The translations under genes and the position numbers were made by a program. Of a stretch of 64,000 nt of DNA, positions 55,605-64,000 are shown piece after piece. The notes under the pieces were generated by a model that had not been told where the DNA came from, searched no databases, and worked only from the letters and a program-made list of their open reading frames with translations. Position 1 is the first letter of the stretch. Every line of letters starts with the position of its first letter. The DNA is from Clostridium scatologenes. Lineage in GTDB: Bacteria; Bacillota; Clostridia; Clostridiales; Clostridiaceae. The DNA lies in contig NZ_CP009933.1 of NCBI RefSeq assembly GCF_000968375.1, positions 186,001 through 250,000 on the forward strand, given 5' to 3'.

Positions 55605-56753
55605 CTATCTAAGCTTTAAAAGTCTATTTTTTAATTGTTCTTCAATGTTTTGTAATTCTACTTCAGCTTCTTTGCGCTTTTGGCGTCCTTCTGTCTGGAT
55701 ACGAAGCACTTCATCAAGAGTAGAAATTAATGATTCATTTGTTTGACGAAGAGTGTCGATATCAACAATTCCACGTTCAGCTTCTTTGGCTACTTCTATA
55801 GTTGACATTTTAAGTGTTTCTGCATTCTTACGTAGAAGTTCATTTGTCATATTGGTTACTTCATTTTGAACTTTAGCTGCATTACTAGAATGAGCAACTC
55901 CAAGAGCTAATACTATTTGACTTTTCCAAAGTGGAATTGTGTTTACAATGGTAGATTGTATTTTTTCAGACATTAAAGAATCATTATTTTGAACTAAACG
56001 AATTTGTGGAGCCATTTGAAGAGAAATCATTCTAGTAAGCTCCAAATCATGAATTTTTTTCTCAAAGCGGTTACAAAGAGCTACAAAATCATTTGTTGCT
56101 TGTGCATCCTCAGGAAGTCCGCTAGTTCTTGCTCTTTCTGCTAGAATAGGAAGTTCTTCTTTTTCTAGCTTTGAAAGCTTCTTTCTTCCAGCTAAAATGT
56201 ACATGCAAAGTTCCTTAAAGTATACCTTATTTATTTCATACATTTTATCAAGCATAGCAATGTCTTTTAAAAGTTGTATTTGATGTTTCTCAAGAGTATT
56301 ACAAATTTTATTTATATTGCCTTCAACTTTATCATATTTTGCTTTCATGTGATCAATCTTTTCTGAAGTTTTTTTGAAAAAGCTAAAAAATCCTTTTTTT
56401 TCTTCTGAAGTATCGAAATTCTTTAGTTCAACTACTACATTGGAAAGCATGTCACCTATTTCACCTAGGTCCTTAGTTTTTACGTTATTTAAGGCAGTTT
56501 CAGAGAAATCTGCAATCTTTTTTTGAGCACCTACTCCATATTGAAGAATTGAATTTGTATTAGTTATATCAATTTTATCAACAAATTCATCAACTAATTT
56601 TTTTTCTTCTTCTGTTAAATAGTTATCATCAAGAACATCTGGTTGATTATTTTCCTCTTTTACTTTAGTAATTGGAAGCTCATCTTGAAAAGATTCAAAG
56701 TTTAAGCTTGGTTTCATATCAACATTTTCCTTAAATTCATTATTCAATTTCAA
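55605..56753 (-). CDS. Toxic anion resistance protein TelA family
   Basis: 382-residue soluble, helical protein of the TelA/KlaA family, tied to resistance to tellurite and to cell-envelope antimicrobials. Typical stretches: ILQYGVGAQKKIADFSETAL, LDKMYEINKVYFKELCMYI, AGRKKLSKLEKEELP, TIPLWKSQIVLALG and ALGVAHSSNAAKVQNEVTNM. The N-terminal ~50 residues are acidic and variable. It lies 24 bases after the xpaC-type gene on the same strand, the usual partner. Confidence 0.9.
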   Translation of the reverse strand: MKLNNEFKENVDMKPSLNFESFQDELPITKVKEENNQPDVLDDNYLTEEEKKLVDEFVDKIDITNTNSILQYGVGAQKKIADFSETALNNVKTKDLGEIGDMLSNVVVELKNFDTSEEKKGFFSFFKKTSEKIDHMKAKYDKVEGNINKICNTLEKHQIQLLKDIAMLDKMYEINKVYFKELCMYILAGRKKLSKLEKEELPILAERARTSGLPEDAQATNDFVALCNRFEKKIHDLELTRMISLQMAPQIRLVQNNDSLMSEKIQSTIVNTIPLWKSQIVLALGVAHSSNAAKVQNEVTNMTNELLRKNAETLKMSTIEVAKEAERGIVDIDTLRQTNESLISTLDEVLRIQTEGRQKRKEAEVELQNIEEQLKNRLLKLR

Positions 56754-56777
56754 TTTACCCCCTTTGTTTTTTAGCTG

Positions 56778-57956
56778 TTACTTTTTAAAATCCTCTTTAG
56801 TCAGTCCTTCCTGTGTAAATAGTGTTTCAAGTACAGAAATATCTGTAGAAATATCTAAAGCTACTTCACCAAATAGATCATCTAACAGTTTTTCGAAGGC
56901 AGTATTTATAATATCTATACTTCTTTCAATTTCATTTTTGGCATTTTTTATGTTAGTACCTTGAACTGGTTGTTCATTTAGCTCTTTATAGGAATTAACT
57001 AGCTTTAATGTAATTGGAAGATAGTGGTTGGTAAATTTATTAACTTCATTAAGCTTTTGAGGATTATTCTCTAAATGATTAAATATTTGGCTTACAACAT
57101 TTTCAAGTCTACACAATTTCATTGAAAAATCTTCTTTATTAATAGCTGTGTTTGCACTTCTTATCTGTTCAATATAGTTTTTTCCTAATTCAATTACATC
57201 TCTCAATTCTTTTTTTTCTGGATTGTTTAATTCTTCTTGTCTTTTTAACTCAGCTTCATTACGGCGTTTAAGAGCTTCTTGTGAATCTAAGTAATTTTCA
57301 TAAACTTCATCATTTAACATGAAATATGATTTTTTATCATCAATATGTGCTTGTGGAAACATATTTAAATCGATCATTTTTCTTAAATCTTTAACAACAA
57401 ATTTAGTATTTCTTTTTGAATCAGATGCTAAGTCTTCTATTGAACAATAATCAAGACCATTGAGTGTATTTACATAGCTTTTAAAACGCTTTATCCTTTT
57501 CCTTAAACTAATACCTCTTAAAGTTAAAGCTATACTTGCAATAAAAAAAGAAAATAAAAGTCCCAAAGTAATAAAGTTAACTGTTGAAAGTATATGTATA
57601 AAAGAAATGAATATAGAGTATGAAATCAGTGTAACACATAAAGCTATGCTGCCAACAAACCCAAGGATTGTATAAAGTATTCCTGATACGCGTCCAACTG
57701 GTTTTTTAGCAATATACATTTGTATATTATTTGTGTCCTTGTAAGTCATACTTTTATTTCTATAATGTCTTTTGTCTTTTATTTTTTCATTAAAGTATTG
57801 GGAACTATCTTTTAACTTTTCTTTAACTTCATTTAAAGAACTTTCAGTTTTATTGTTAATATCATCTTTTAATCCAGCAAAGTCTATGGCATCAAATGTA
57901 TTTTTCAATGTATCTCTGATTTGATCTTCAAAATCAGAAAAATCCTTTCTTCTCAT
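56778..57956 (-). CDS. XpaC-family membrane protein
   Basis: ~392 residues. An amphipathic N-terminal part is followed by two membrane helices (~85-135; ILYTILGFVGSIALCVTLIS, FITLGLLFSFFIASIAL) and a cytoplasmic helical domain (DLRKMIDLNMFPQAHIDDKK, YFMLNDEVYENYL). This is the 5-bromo-4-chloroindolyl phosphate hydrolysis (XpaC) family, found next to telA. The name reflects an old assay; true role unclear, likely envelope stress. ATG 57956 follows GGAGG by 8 bases. Confidence 0.82.
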   Translation of the reverse strand: MRRKDFSDFEDQIRDTLKNTFDAIDFAGLKDDINNKTESSLNEVKEKLKDSSQYFNEKIKDKRHYRNKSMTYKDTNNIQMYIAKKPVGRVSGILYTILGFVGSIALCVTLISYSIFISFIHILSTVNFITLGLLFSFFIASIALTLRGISLRKRIKRFKSYVNTLNGLDYCSIEDLASDSKRNTKFVVKDLRKMIDLNMFPQAHIDDKKSYFMLNDEVYENYLDSQEALKRRNEAELKRQEELNNPEKKELRDVIELGKNYIEQIRSANTAINKEDFSMKLCRLENVVSQIFNHLENNPQKLNEVNKFTNHYLPITLKLVNSYKELNEQPVQGTNIKNAKNEIERSIDIINTAFEKLLDDLFGEVALDISTDISVLETLFTQEGLTKEDFKK

Positions 57957-58135
57957 TTTGGCAGCCTCCAAATTATTTTCGTATAACTTAATTAATTAAA
58001 ATAATATTTCGCATATATTATATATCATTCTTATATAAATTACAATTTGTAACAACTTCCTCATGTAAGCTTTTGCATAAATTAAGTAAGAATAATTATT
58101 ACTTTTTTCAAGATGTTTTATTTAAAGCAAATATA

Positions 58136-58695
58136 AAAAAGGTCATTTTAATAGTATATTTACCATTAAGATGACCTCTTCTATTTTTAACTGGAATCTA
58201 TTATAAAACTCCAGAATTACATATAAAGAATATAACAATCTACCTTGCACAATTATAGATAGCTTATCACCCTATTATGATGTTGCCACCATAATAGAGC
58301 AAATCACAACCTATAATCATGGTTCGTTCAACTAAACAAGATACCTACTCAACCATATACAACCTTTCGGCTGCATAGAATCAACAGGAATAAAGTAAAA
58401 CTTACAAAATTATGGGTAAGGCCATAATGAATTGTGTTTTATTGAATCCGTCGGCACCCTGAGTAGTCTTAACTCGACCTTATAGAATAAATTGGAATCT
58501 CATTATAATCAATTGATCGATGTCGACTATAATAAAACTTTTCTCCACCCTATAAGATCTTCCCTCTGACTATATAACAGCCATTTTTAATGACCATTAT
58601 ATAGTCGTTGGTCGACCTGTATATACCCCGCTTAAAGGAGCCTATAGAAGTCTGCGTTCAACTGTTATGTCCCTTATGATATTAATATGTGCAAT
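58136..58695 (-). ncRNA. Candidate long structured RNA, copy 2
   Basis: Paralogue of 53574-54125 in the same orientation. Near-identical blocks include (minus strand) the TAGTCGACATCGATCAATTG run around 58510-58530, AGGTCGAGTTAAGA at ~58470-58485, GGTTGAACGAACCATGATTAT, and ATTATGGTGGCAACATCATAAT. The 3' end is a terminator hairpin (58141-58176) followed by TTTTTT on the minus strand. TTTACA boxes upstream (~58710-58735) could be a promoter. No ORF. Arm changes such as TTATGG/CCATAA, absent from copy 1 in sequence but not in position, suggest a kept structure. Confidence 0.65.
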
Positions 58696-58764
58696 TATTT
58701 TAAAAAAATACGATAATAAAAAATGTAAATTTTGTAAAAAATCATGGATGAATTACGGTTTGAA

Positions 58765-58838
58765 AATTATGCGATATAAAATCCAAACTATTAACTTTAA
58801 GTGTATGCATTTAATTGCATTGTTATAATTAATTTAAG
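58765..58838. repeat. Short fragment of the structured repeat family, copy E
   Basis: Starts with the end motif ATTATGCGATATAAAATCC and continues with AAGTGTATGCATTTAATTGC and ATTGTTATAATTAATTT, matching copy D (63842 on) with its central part deleted. It lies directly upstream of long RNA copy 2. Confidence 0.6.
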
Positions 58839-59037
58839 TAGGTTTTAGTAAATTAAAGTAATTGTTTATGGAATTTAAACTGAAGAGTAGTGTAGAATAT
58901 ATAATGAAAAATATTTTATTTAGATTGGTATGATATAATTTAGTAATTAATAGCTCAACTTTTTCTAGAGGACAATTGTGTATGTGCCAAAGTTGAGTTA
59001 ATAACAATGAAAATTTAACGTAGGAGTACAATAAACA

Positions 59038-60420
59038 ATGGATGATCACAAGATTTTTATACCACAGGATACAAAACATATAATGAAAATTTTAAAAAGT
59101 AGAGGATATGAGAGTTATGTTGTAGGTGGATGCGTAAGAGATAGTTTAATAAATAGGGAACCTAAGGATTGGGATTTAACTACAAATGCACTACCAGATC
59201 AGACTTTAGAGATATTTAAGGCTGAAGGATTTAGAGTTATAGAAACAGGAATAAAACATGGAACAGTAACTATTCTCATGAATGGCAATCCTTATGAAGT
59301 TACAACTTATAGAGTAGATGGAGAATATTTGGACAATAGGCATCCGGATAATGTTACTTTTACAACTTCGTTAAAAGAGGATTTATCACGCAGGGATTTT
59401 ACAATTAATTCAATGGCTTATAATGAAGATAAAGGCTTAATAGATTATTTCAATGGAGTTTCTGATTTAAATAGTAAGATTATTAGATGTGTTGGAAATG
59501 CTGATGAGAGATTTAATGAAGATGCATTAAGAATGCTTAGGGCAGTGAGATTTTCTTCTGAACTTGAATTTAAATTGGAGTTTGAAGGCACCTTTAGTGC
59601 TATTAAAAAGAATTGTAATCTAATAAAAAATATAAGTGTAGAACGTATCAGGGAAGAATTTTGCAAAATTTTAATATCACATAAACCGAGTAATGGGATT
59701 TTAGCTTTAAAGGAGACTAATCTTTTGAAATATGTTTTACCAGAGATAATTCCTTGTATTGGATTTAATCAGCATAATGTACATCATGATAAAGATATTT
59801 TTTATCATACGTTATCAGTACTAGATAATGCTCCTAATAACATCAATATTAAATTAGCAGCTCTGCTTCATGATATAGGAAAACCAGAATGCTTTACAAT
59901 GGATGATAAAAATATAGGACATTTTTATGGACATAATAAGGTAAGTGCTGAAATTGCAAAAAAAATATTGACAAGATTAAAGTTTGATAATAAAACTATA
60001 GATACAGTTTATCTATTGATTTATGAGCATATGAGTAAGTTTGATAAGATAAAAACTTACAGTATTAAGAAATTTATGAACAGGGTAAAAATTGAAAATT
60101 TAGAGTGTTTATTTGAACTTCAAATAGCAGACATCAAAGGTTTAGCAGAAGAGTATCGTGATTATAGCAAAATTTTATCACTTAAAGATAAATGTGAAAC
60201 TATAATTAAGGAAAAGCAGCCATTAAGTATGAAAGATTTAAATATTAATGGAAGTGACTTAATAATTTTAGGTATAAAACAAGGAAAGCAAATAGGAGAA
60301 ATACTTCAAGCTCTTTTGGATAGAGTTTTACAAAATCCTGAGTTCAATAATAAAGAGAAACTTTCAAACATAGTTTGTAATGAGTATATAAATAAAGACG
60401 AAGAAGGAAAAAAGTTATAA
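59038..60420 (+). CDS. cca: CCA-adding tRNA nucleotidyltransferase with HD domain
   Basis: Adds or repairs the 3'-CCA of tRNAs. 460 residues. The nucleotidyltransferase head has YVVGGCVRDSL, KDWDLTTNA (catalytic DxD), EVTTYRVDGEYLDNRHPDNV, RRDFTINSMAY and EDALRMLRAVRF. The later HD domain is LAALLHDIGKPECF with EHMSKFDK. The HD form is a phosphohydrolase-bearing CCA enzyme or a poly(A)-type relative; only one such gene appears here. GTAGGAG lies ~10 bases before the ATG. It is directly followed by repeat copy C. Confidence 0.92.
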   Translation: MDDHKIFIPQDTKHIMKILKSRGYESYVVGGCVRDSLINREPKDWDLTTNALPDQTLEIFKAEGFRVIETGIKHGTVTILMNGNPYEVTTYRVDGEYLDNRHPDNVTFTTSLKEDLSRRDFTINSMAYNEDKGLIDYFNGVSDLNSKIIRCVGNADERFNEDALRMLRAVRFSSELEFKLEFEGTFSAIKKNCNLIKNISVERIREEFCKILISHKPSNGILALKETNLLKYVLPEIIPCIGFNQHNVHHDKDIFYHTLSVLDNAPNNINIKLAALLHDIGKPECFTMDDKNIGHFYGHNKVSAEIAKKILTRLKFDNKTIDTVYLLIYEHMSKFDKIKTYSIKKFMNRVKIENLECLFELQIADIKGLAEEYRDYSKILSLKDKCETIIKEKQPLSMKDLNINGSDLIILGIKQGKQIGEILQALLDRVLQNPEFNNKEKLSNIVCNEYINKDEEGKKL

Positions 60421-60429
60421 AATAAGCAC

Positions 60430-61020
60430 TATGCGACACAACTTTTTATGTGGAGTCCGCATTGAATATATGGTGTATAAAAGCCAACCGTTCATTAAGG
60501 AGCTCTAATGCCCAAAATTTAAAAAATCCCTACCCGCTCAAATGTCCCATCCTTGGGACTTTCGCGGCTTGAATCGTCCTGATTCAAATTACGGAATTTT
60601 TTAAATTTTAGATATAAGAGCTCCTAAATTCTCTCAAAAGCTTTTATACACCATATATTCAAAGCTCCCTCCACCTAAAAAGCTGTGTAGTAACTATTGT
60701 AATTCTAATATAAAAAATTGCTTATGATACATTATAATTATAGCTCTTTAGAAAAAGCGTAGCTTTCATAATACTTGTTATTTGGTTTATATATGTTTTA
60801 GCTATTTTAATAATATCCTATGGCGCAGCCTGAAAAAATAGTAAGTTAGTTGATTATTAAATGCATTTGAAATATTTGTATGTTTTAGCCTTATATTTTT
60901 CAATCACATAAATAATAAGTATCTTTTAAGACATTTCAATAGAATAGAAAGCAGCTGCTTTTTAAACTAAATATATTAACCTAAAATCCAAACTTCCATT
61001 GCACCCTTGTGTCACATTAT
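60430..61020. repeat. Structured repeat element, copy C
   Basis: Fills the gap between the cca stop and the convergent regulator's stop. The left cassette is closely related to copy A (GTCCC-atcctt-GGGAC at 60544-60559, TTGAATC-gtcct-GATTCAA at 60569-60587, with the same long arms TTGAATATATGGTG and CACCATATATTCAA). The right half is closer to copy B, keeping the GTAAGTTAGTTGATTATTAA block that A lacks, but losing the CAGCAGGCTC segment. Ends ATGCGACACAAC and CTTGTGTCACATTAT are clear terminal repeats. No ORF. Confidence 0.8.
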
Positions 61021-61022
61021 TT

Positions 61023-62363
61023 TTAAATTACATTAGCATTTATTTCATCTAAAATCATAGAAACCCCTTTTTTTATTTCAGCATCAGTTACATTACTGAT
61101 ACTCAATCTAGCTAATTTATTATTACTGTAATTTTTTAAGAATGAATCTTCTGTATCTCTAAGTAGTACATTTTTTGAATGTAAATTTTTGATTAGATCT
61201 TTGATTTTCATATCATTAGTAATTTGAAAATTTGCAAAAAAACCTGAGTCTGGAACATACCATTTTATATTAGAATTACTCAAATTCTTTGTCAACTCTT
61301 TAAGATATTTCATTCTTTTGGAATATACACTTTTAAGTTTTTCCTTATGAGAATCAAACAAACCGCTTCTGATGTAAATTTCCAAAGCTCCTTGAGATAG
61401 GATAGGTGTATTTAAGTCATCCCAGATCTTATATTTTTTGAAAGTATCCAATAGTAATTCTGGAAGTACAACAGCGGAAACTCTTAATCCAGGAAGTAAT
61501 ATTTTAGAATAACTTTTTAAATATATTACTCTCGAAGATGAATCTAAGGCATACATTGGATCTGATTTTTTATTGATTTCTAAATCAGCAAGATAATCAT
61601 CTTCAACTATATAAACATTGTATTTTTCGCAAAGATTAAGTATTTGCTTTTTTTCTTCGTTGGAATAGGAGAAACCAGTTGGATTATGAAATCTTGGAAT
61701 AACATAAAAAAATTTTATATTATTATACTTAAAATTTTTTTCTAATTCATCAAGGCTTATTCCATTAAAATCTCTTTTTATACCAAAAGCAGTTATATTA
61801 TTAAGAACTATAGATTGTATGATGCCATGGTAGGTAGGCTGCTCTACAAGTATATTTTTTTGATTATTTGGAAAGTCCATTTTTGTTAATATGTTAATAG
61901 CTTGTTGTGAACCTGTAGTTATAAAAACACATTGCTTTTTAGCGAAAACTTGATAGTTTTCAAGCTGTTTTATTATAGCAAGAATTAAATTTTTAAAACC
62001 TTGAGTATTATTGTTGGAGAAAAGATTTTCCTTGTATAAATTCATTGCGGAATTTATACAATGCTGAAATTCTTCATAGGGTAAAATAGAACTATCAGGT
62101 GCAGCTGTAGAAAAATCTATTTTTTTAGTAATAATATCATTACTTGAAGTTAAATAGTTTTTAATAAGATAATGTCCACTTTTAGGCATACAATATACCA
62201 TATGTTCTTTTTCAAGTAAATCATATGCCTTAACTACAGTTACCTTACTACATTGAAATTGTACGCAAATTTTCCTTATGGAGGGCAGTTTTTTACCTGG
62301 TTTTATAGTACCCTTTGATATTTCGTTTTTTATATAATTAATAATAGCTTCATATTTTGTCAA
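61023..62363 (-). CDS. MocR/GntR-type PLP-dependent regulator
   Basis: 446 residues. The N-terminal GntR winged helix (ISKGTIKPGKKLPSIRKI, SKVTVVKAYDLLEKEHMVY) is fused to an aminotransferase-like domain with FITTGSQQAINILTKM, PTYHGIIQSIV, RFHNPTGFSYSNEEKK, VEDDYLADLE and the PLP lysine in YLKSYSKILLPGLRV. Such proteins sense an amino compound or vitamin. The TTG start follows GGGGG by 8 bases. The divergent MFS gene at 62682 is a probable target. Confidence 0.9.
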   Translation of the reverse strand: MTKYEAIINYIKNEISKGTIKPGKKLPSIRKICVQFQCSKVTVVKAYDLLEKEHMVYCMPKSGHYLIKNYLTSSNDIITKKIDFSTAAPDSSILPYEEFQHCINSAMNLYKENLFSNNNTQGFKNLILAIIKQLENYQVFAKKQCVFITTGSQQAINILTKMDFPNNQKNILVEQPTYHGIIQSIVLNNITAFGIKRDFNGISLDELEKNFKYNNIKFFYVIPRFHNPTGFSYSNEEKKQILNLCEKYNVYIVEDDYLADLEINKKSDPMYALDSSSRVIYLKSYSKILLPGLRVSAVVLPELLLDTFKKYKIWDDLNTPILSQGALEIYIRSGLFDSHKEKLKSVYSKRMKYLKELTKNLSNSNIKWYVPDSGFFANFQITNDMKIKDLIKNLHSKNVLLRDTEDSFLKNYSNNKLARLSISNVTDAEIKKGVSMILDEINANVI

Positions 62364-62556
62364 AATTATTCCCCCTGTTAAAGCTTGTTTTAAGTATTAA
62401 TTCATTCCATCTGTACTAGCCCACATGACAAAATCTATCATTGATTCAAACATATATATATTTTACACTTTAAATATACTACAAATGTTGATTAAGATAA
62501 ATATCAAGTGAGTCTTAAAAGAGCTTATCCTCAAGTTAAGTAGAGAGGAAAAATCT

Positions 62557-62643
62557 ATGATTTTATGCGAATCACTTACTCCTTCGACAATAAGATATGG
62601 AGTTTCATATAAAGAAGGTAGGGGAATGGTAGCGATGGGATAA
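62557..62643 (+). CDS. Possible 28-aa small ORF
   Basis: ATG with AGAGG 8 bases upstream, reading MILCESLTPSTIRYGVSYKE to a stop at 62643. It lies in the 318-base gap between the MocR gene and the MFS gene. Composition is coding-like but no family is known; could be a leader peptide or a gene remnant. Confidence 0.3.
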   Translation: MILCESLTPSTIRYGVSYKEGRGMVAMG

Positions 62644-62681
62644 ATTTTATAGTTAAGTATTTAGAAAGGATAAATATAATC

Positions 62682-63827
62682 ATGAAGAATAAAAATGATA
62701 TATTAGTTTTGATCTTAGGTATGGCAGGTTTTGTTTCAGCTGCAGATAACTGGCTTATTTCTCCAATACTTCCGGCAATATCAGCTGGATTTGGTGCTTC
62801 AATTGCAAAAACTGGAATTATAATTACAGCATATATGATACCTTATGGAATAATGCAGCCCGTATATGGATTTTTTAGTGATAATTGGGGGAAAACTAAA
62901 GTATTACGCTGGATTGTGTGGGGTCTTGCACTTGGTACTTTTGGATGTGCATTTGCAACTTCTTTATGGATATTATGCATTTTTAGAATAATTACAGGTT
63001 GTTTTGCAGCTGGAATTATTGCTGTATCTTTAGCTTTGATTGGTGATAGTGTGCCTTTAGAAAAGCGTCAATTTTATGTTGGCAAGTTTATGGGAATTGT
63101 TTTTTTAGGACAAGGGCTAAGCGTTGGTCTAGGAGGAATATTTGCTAATTATATTACATGGAGAATAGCATTTGCTTTTTTTGCAGCAATATCAATCTGT
63201 GTAGTATTTGCATTAAGAAAAATTCCTGAGAATGGTATAGTAACCGGAGGTAATAACTTTTTTTGTGAATTAAAAAAGGTAGTATTTTCTGAAAAGGGAA
63301 GAGTCATATTTCCATTAGCTTTGGCAGCAGGATTTTTGTTGATTGGATTATATAGTTATTTAGGAGCATACTTACATGATAGTGTAGGTTTAAATTATTT
63401 ACAAGTTGGAGCAGTTGTAATGTTTTACGGATTTGCTTGTCTAGCAGCAGGTTCTAAGGTAGGAAATGTAAGTAAAAGATTTGGATATAAAAAAACCATT
63501 ATATTTGGAGGCTGTCTTTCTTTAATTTCAGCTTTGCTTTTAGCAAATTTACCTTATTTACAAACATCATGGATATCTGTGATTACCTTAGGTGTTGGAT
63601 ATATATTTATACAATCAACTTTAGCTACTTTGGCTTTTGATGTGGCAGCTGAAGCAAAGGGTCTGCCTTCAGCATTAATAGGATTAGGCCTATTTGGAGG
63701 TGGAGGATTAGGTTCTCAATTTAGCAGCTTTATACTTGTTTACGGAACTTATAAAACACTTTGGATAACTTTTTCTATTGGAATTATGCTATTTATTCTT
63801 ATAGTATACAAATTAAAGTTTAATTAA
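62682..63827 (+). CDS. MFS transporter
   Basis: Major facilitator protein of 381 residues with 12 predicted helices. Family marks: DNWLISPILPAISAGFG, the loop 2-3 motif GFFSDNWGKTKVLRW (GxxxDxxGRkx type), and RIITGCFAAGIIAVSLALI, GDSVPLEKRQFYVGKFMG. AGAAAGGA precedes the ATG. It is divergent from the MocR regulator, which suggests export or import of the compound that regulator senses. Substrate unknown. Confidence 0.88.
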   Translation: MKNKNDILVLILGMAGFVSAADNWLISPILPAISAGFGASIAKTGIIITAYMIPYGIMQPVYGFFSDNWGKTKVLRWIVWGLALGTFGCAFATSLWILCIFRIITGCFAAGIIAVSLALIGDSVPLEKRQFYVGKFMGIVFLGQGLSVGLGGIFANYITWRIAFAFFAAISICVVFALRKIPENGIVTGGNNFFCELKKVVFSEKGRVIFPLALAAGFLLIGLYSYLGAYLHDSVGLNYLQVGAVVMFYGFACLAAGSKVGNVSKRFGYKKTIIFGGCLSLISALLLANLPYLQTSWISVITLGVGYIFIQSTLATLAFDVAAEAKGLPSALIGLGLFGGGGLGSQFSSFILVYGTYKTLWITFSIGIMLFILIVYKLKFN

Positions 63828-63841
63828 GTTTATGCAATGAA

Positions 63842-64000
63842 AATTATGCGACGCAAGAAATGCAGTGGAAGTTTGGATTTTAACTTTTACTCCGTGATAC
63901 TATGATAACACACTTATCATATATCACTGCATAAAAATTAAAATTCAAACTAGCAAGTTCAAGTGTACGCATCTAATTACATTGTTATAAGTAATTTTAG
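63842..64000. repeat. Structured repeat element, copy D (inverted, cut by window end)
   Basis: Begins AATTATGCGACGCAAG just after the MFS stop. It is the reverse complement of the right end of copy B: arms AGTTTGGATTTTAACTTTTA...CCGTGATA and TATCACTGCATAAAA...AATTCAAACTAG, but the two arms meet with only ~15 bases between them, i.e. without B's inner 140-bp cassette. It continues past 64000. Confidence 0.7.

Overview
The window is strongly AT-rich with dense, short-spaced genes and GGAGG-type ribosome binding sites. Gene content (PolC-type polymerase remnant, BioY under a BirA-type operator, a DUF1540 protein, XpaC/TelA, GH18 with FnIII, a DUF4179 anti-sigma factor) points to a Clostridium-like Firmicute. 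The species cannot be fixed from sequence alone.

Layout. 1-5951: a methionine uptake and sulfur amino acid block (MetN cut by the window edge, MetI, MetQ, a QueG-like Fe-S protein, a Cys/Met-metabolism PLP enzyme, an M20 amidohydrolase). 5969-6580: first copy (A) of a structured, ORF-less repeat family. 6759-18403: a composite-transposon-like segment bounded by two near-identical 1465-bp IS copies in inverted orientation. It carries an unknown 459-aa protein, a strong double hairpin, an N-terminally truncated and frameshifted second polC-like gene, a small Rossmann/TIR-like protein whose gene contains a perfect 24-bp inverted repeat, an ABC exporter, and decayed fragments including radC. 18499-22692: an ABC transporter (permease frameshifted) with an OmpR/HK pair. 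22865-28258: larA, ilvD and a cupin-PocR-AraC regulator. 28271-29193: repeat copy B. 29221-36278: PHP phosphatase, bioY, DUF1284, MATE pump, AraC-GH39 fusion, SDR, DUF1540. 36605-43085: a DesK-like two-component system, fdhD, tandem YibE/F proteins, a duplicated HNH protein and a Trm11-like methylase. 43314-53367: small proteins, a chemoreceptor, TerB/PspA-like envelope-stress genes, an ECF sigma/anti-sigma operon and a secreted GH18. 53574-58695: two homologous copies of a long structured RNA candidate flank a broken acyltransferase and the telA/xpaC pair. 59038-64000: CCA-adding enzyme, repeat copy C, a MocR regulator with a divergent MFS transporter, and repeat copy D running off the end.

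The most unusual content is RNA- or DNA-structure based. (1) A modular repeat family (copies A-E) contains a branched core in which three stems covary between copies while the loops stay constant. (2) Two ~0.5-kb paralogous non-coding transcripts on the minus strand each end in their own terminator. (3) The composite transposon cargo includes a truncated PolC paralogue.

Five one-base-loss frameshifts (three genes) all fit loss of an A from an A-run. They could be real decay or homopolymer sequencing error, which matters when reading the pseudogene calls.
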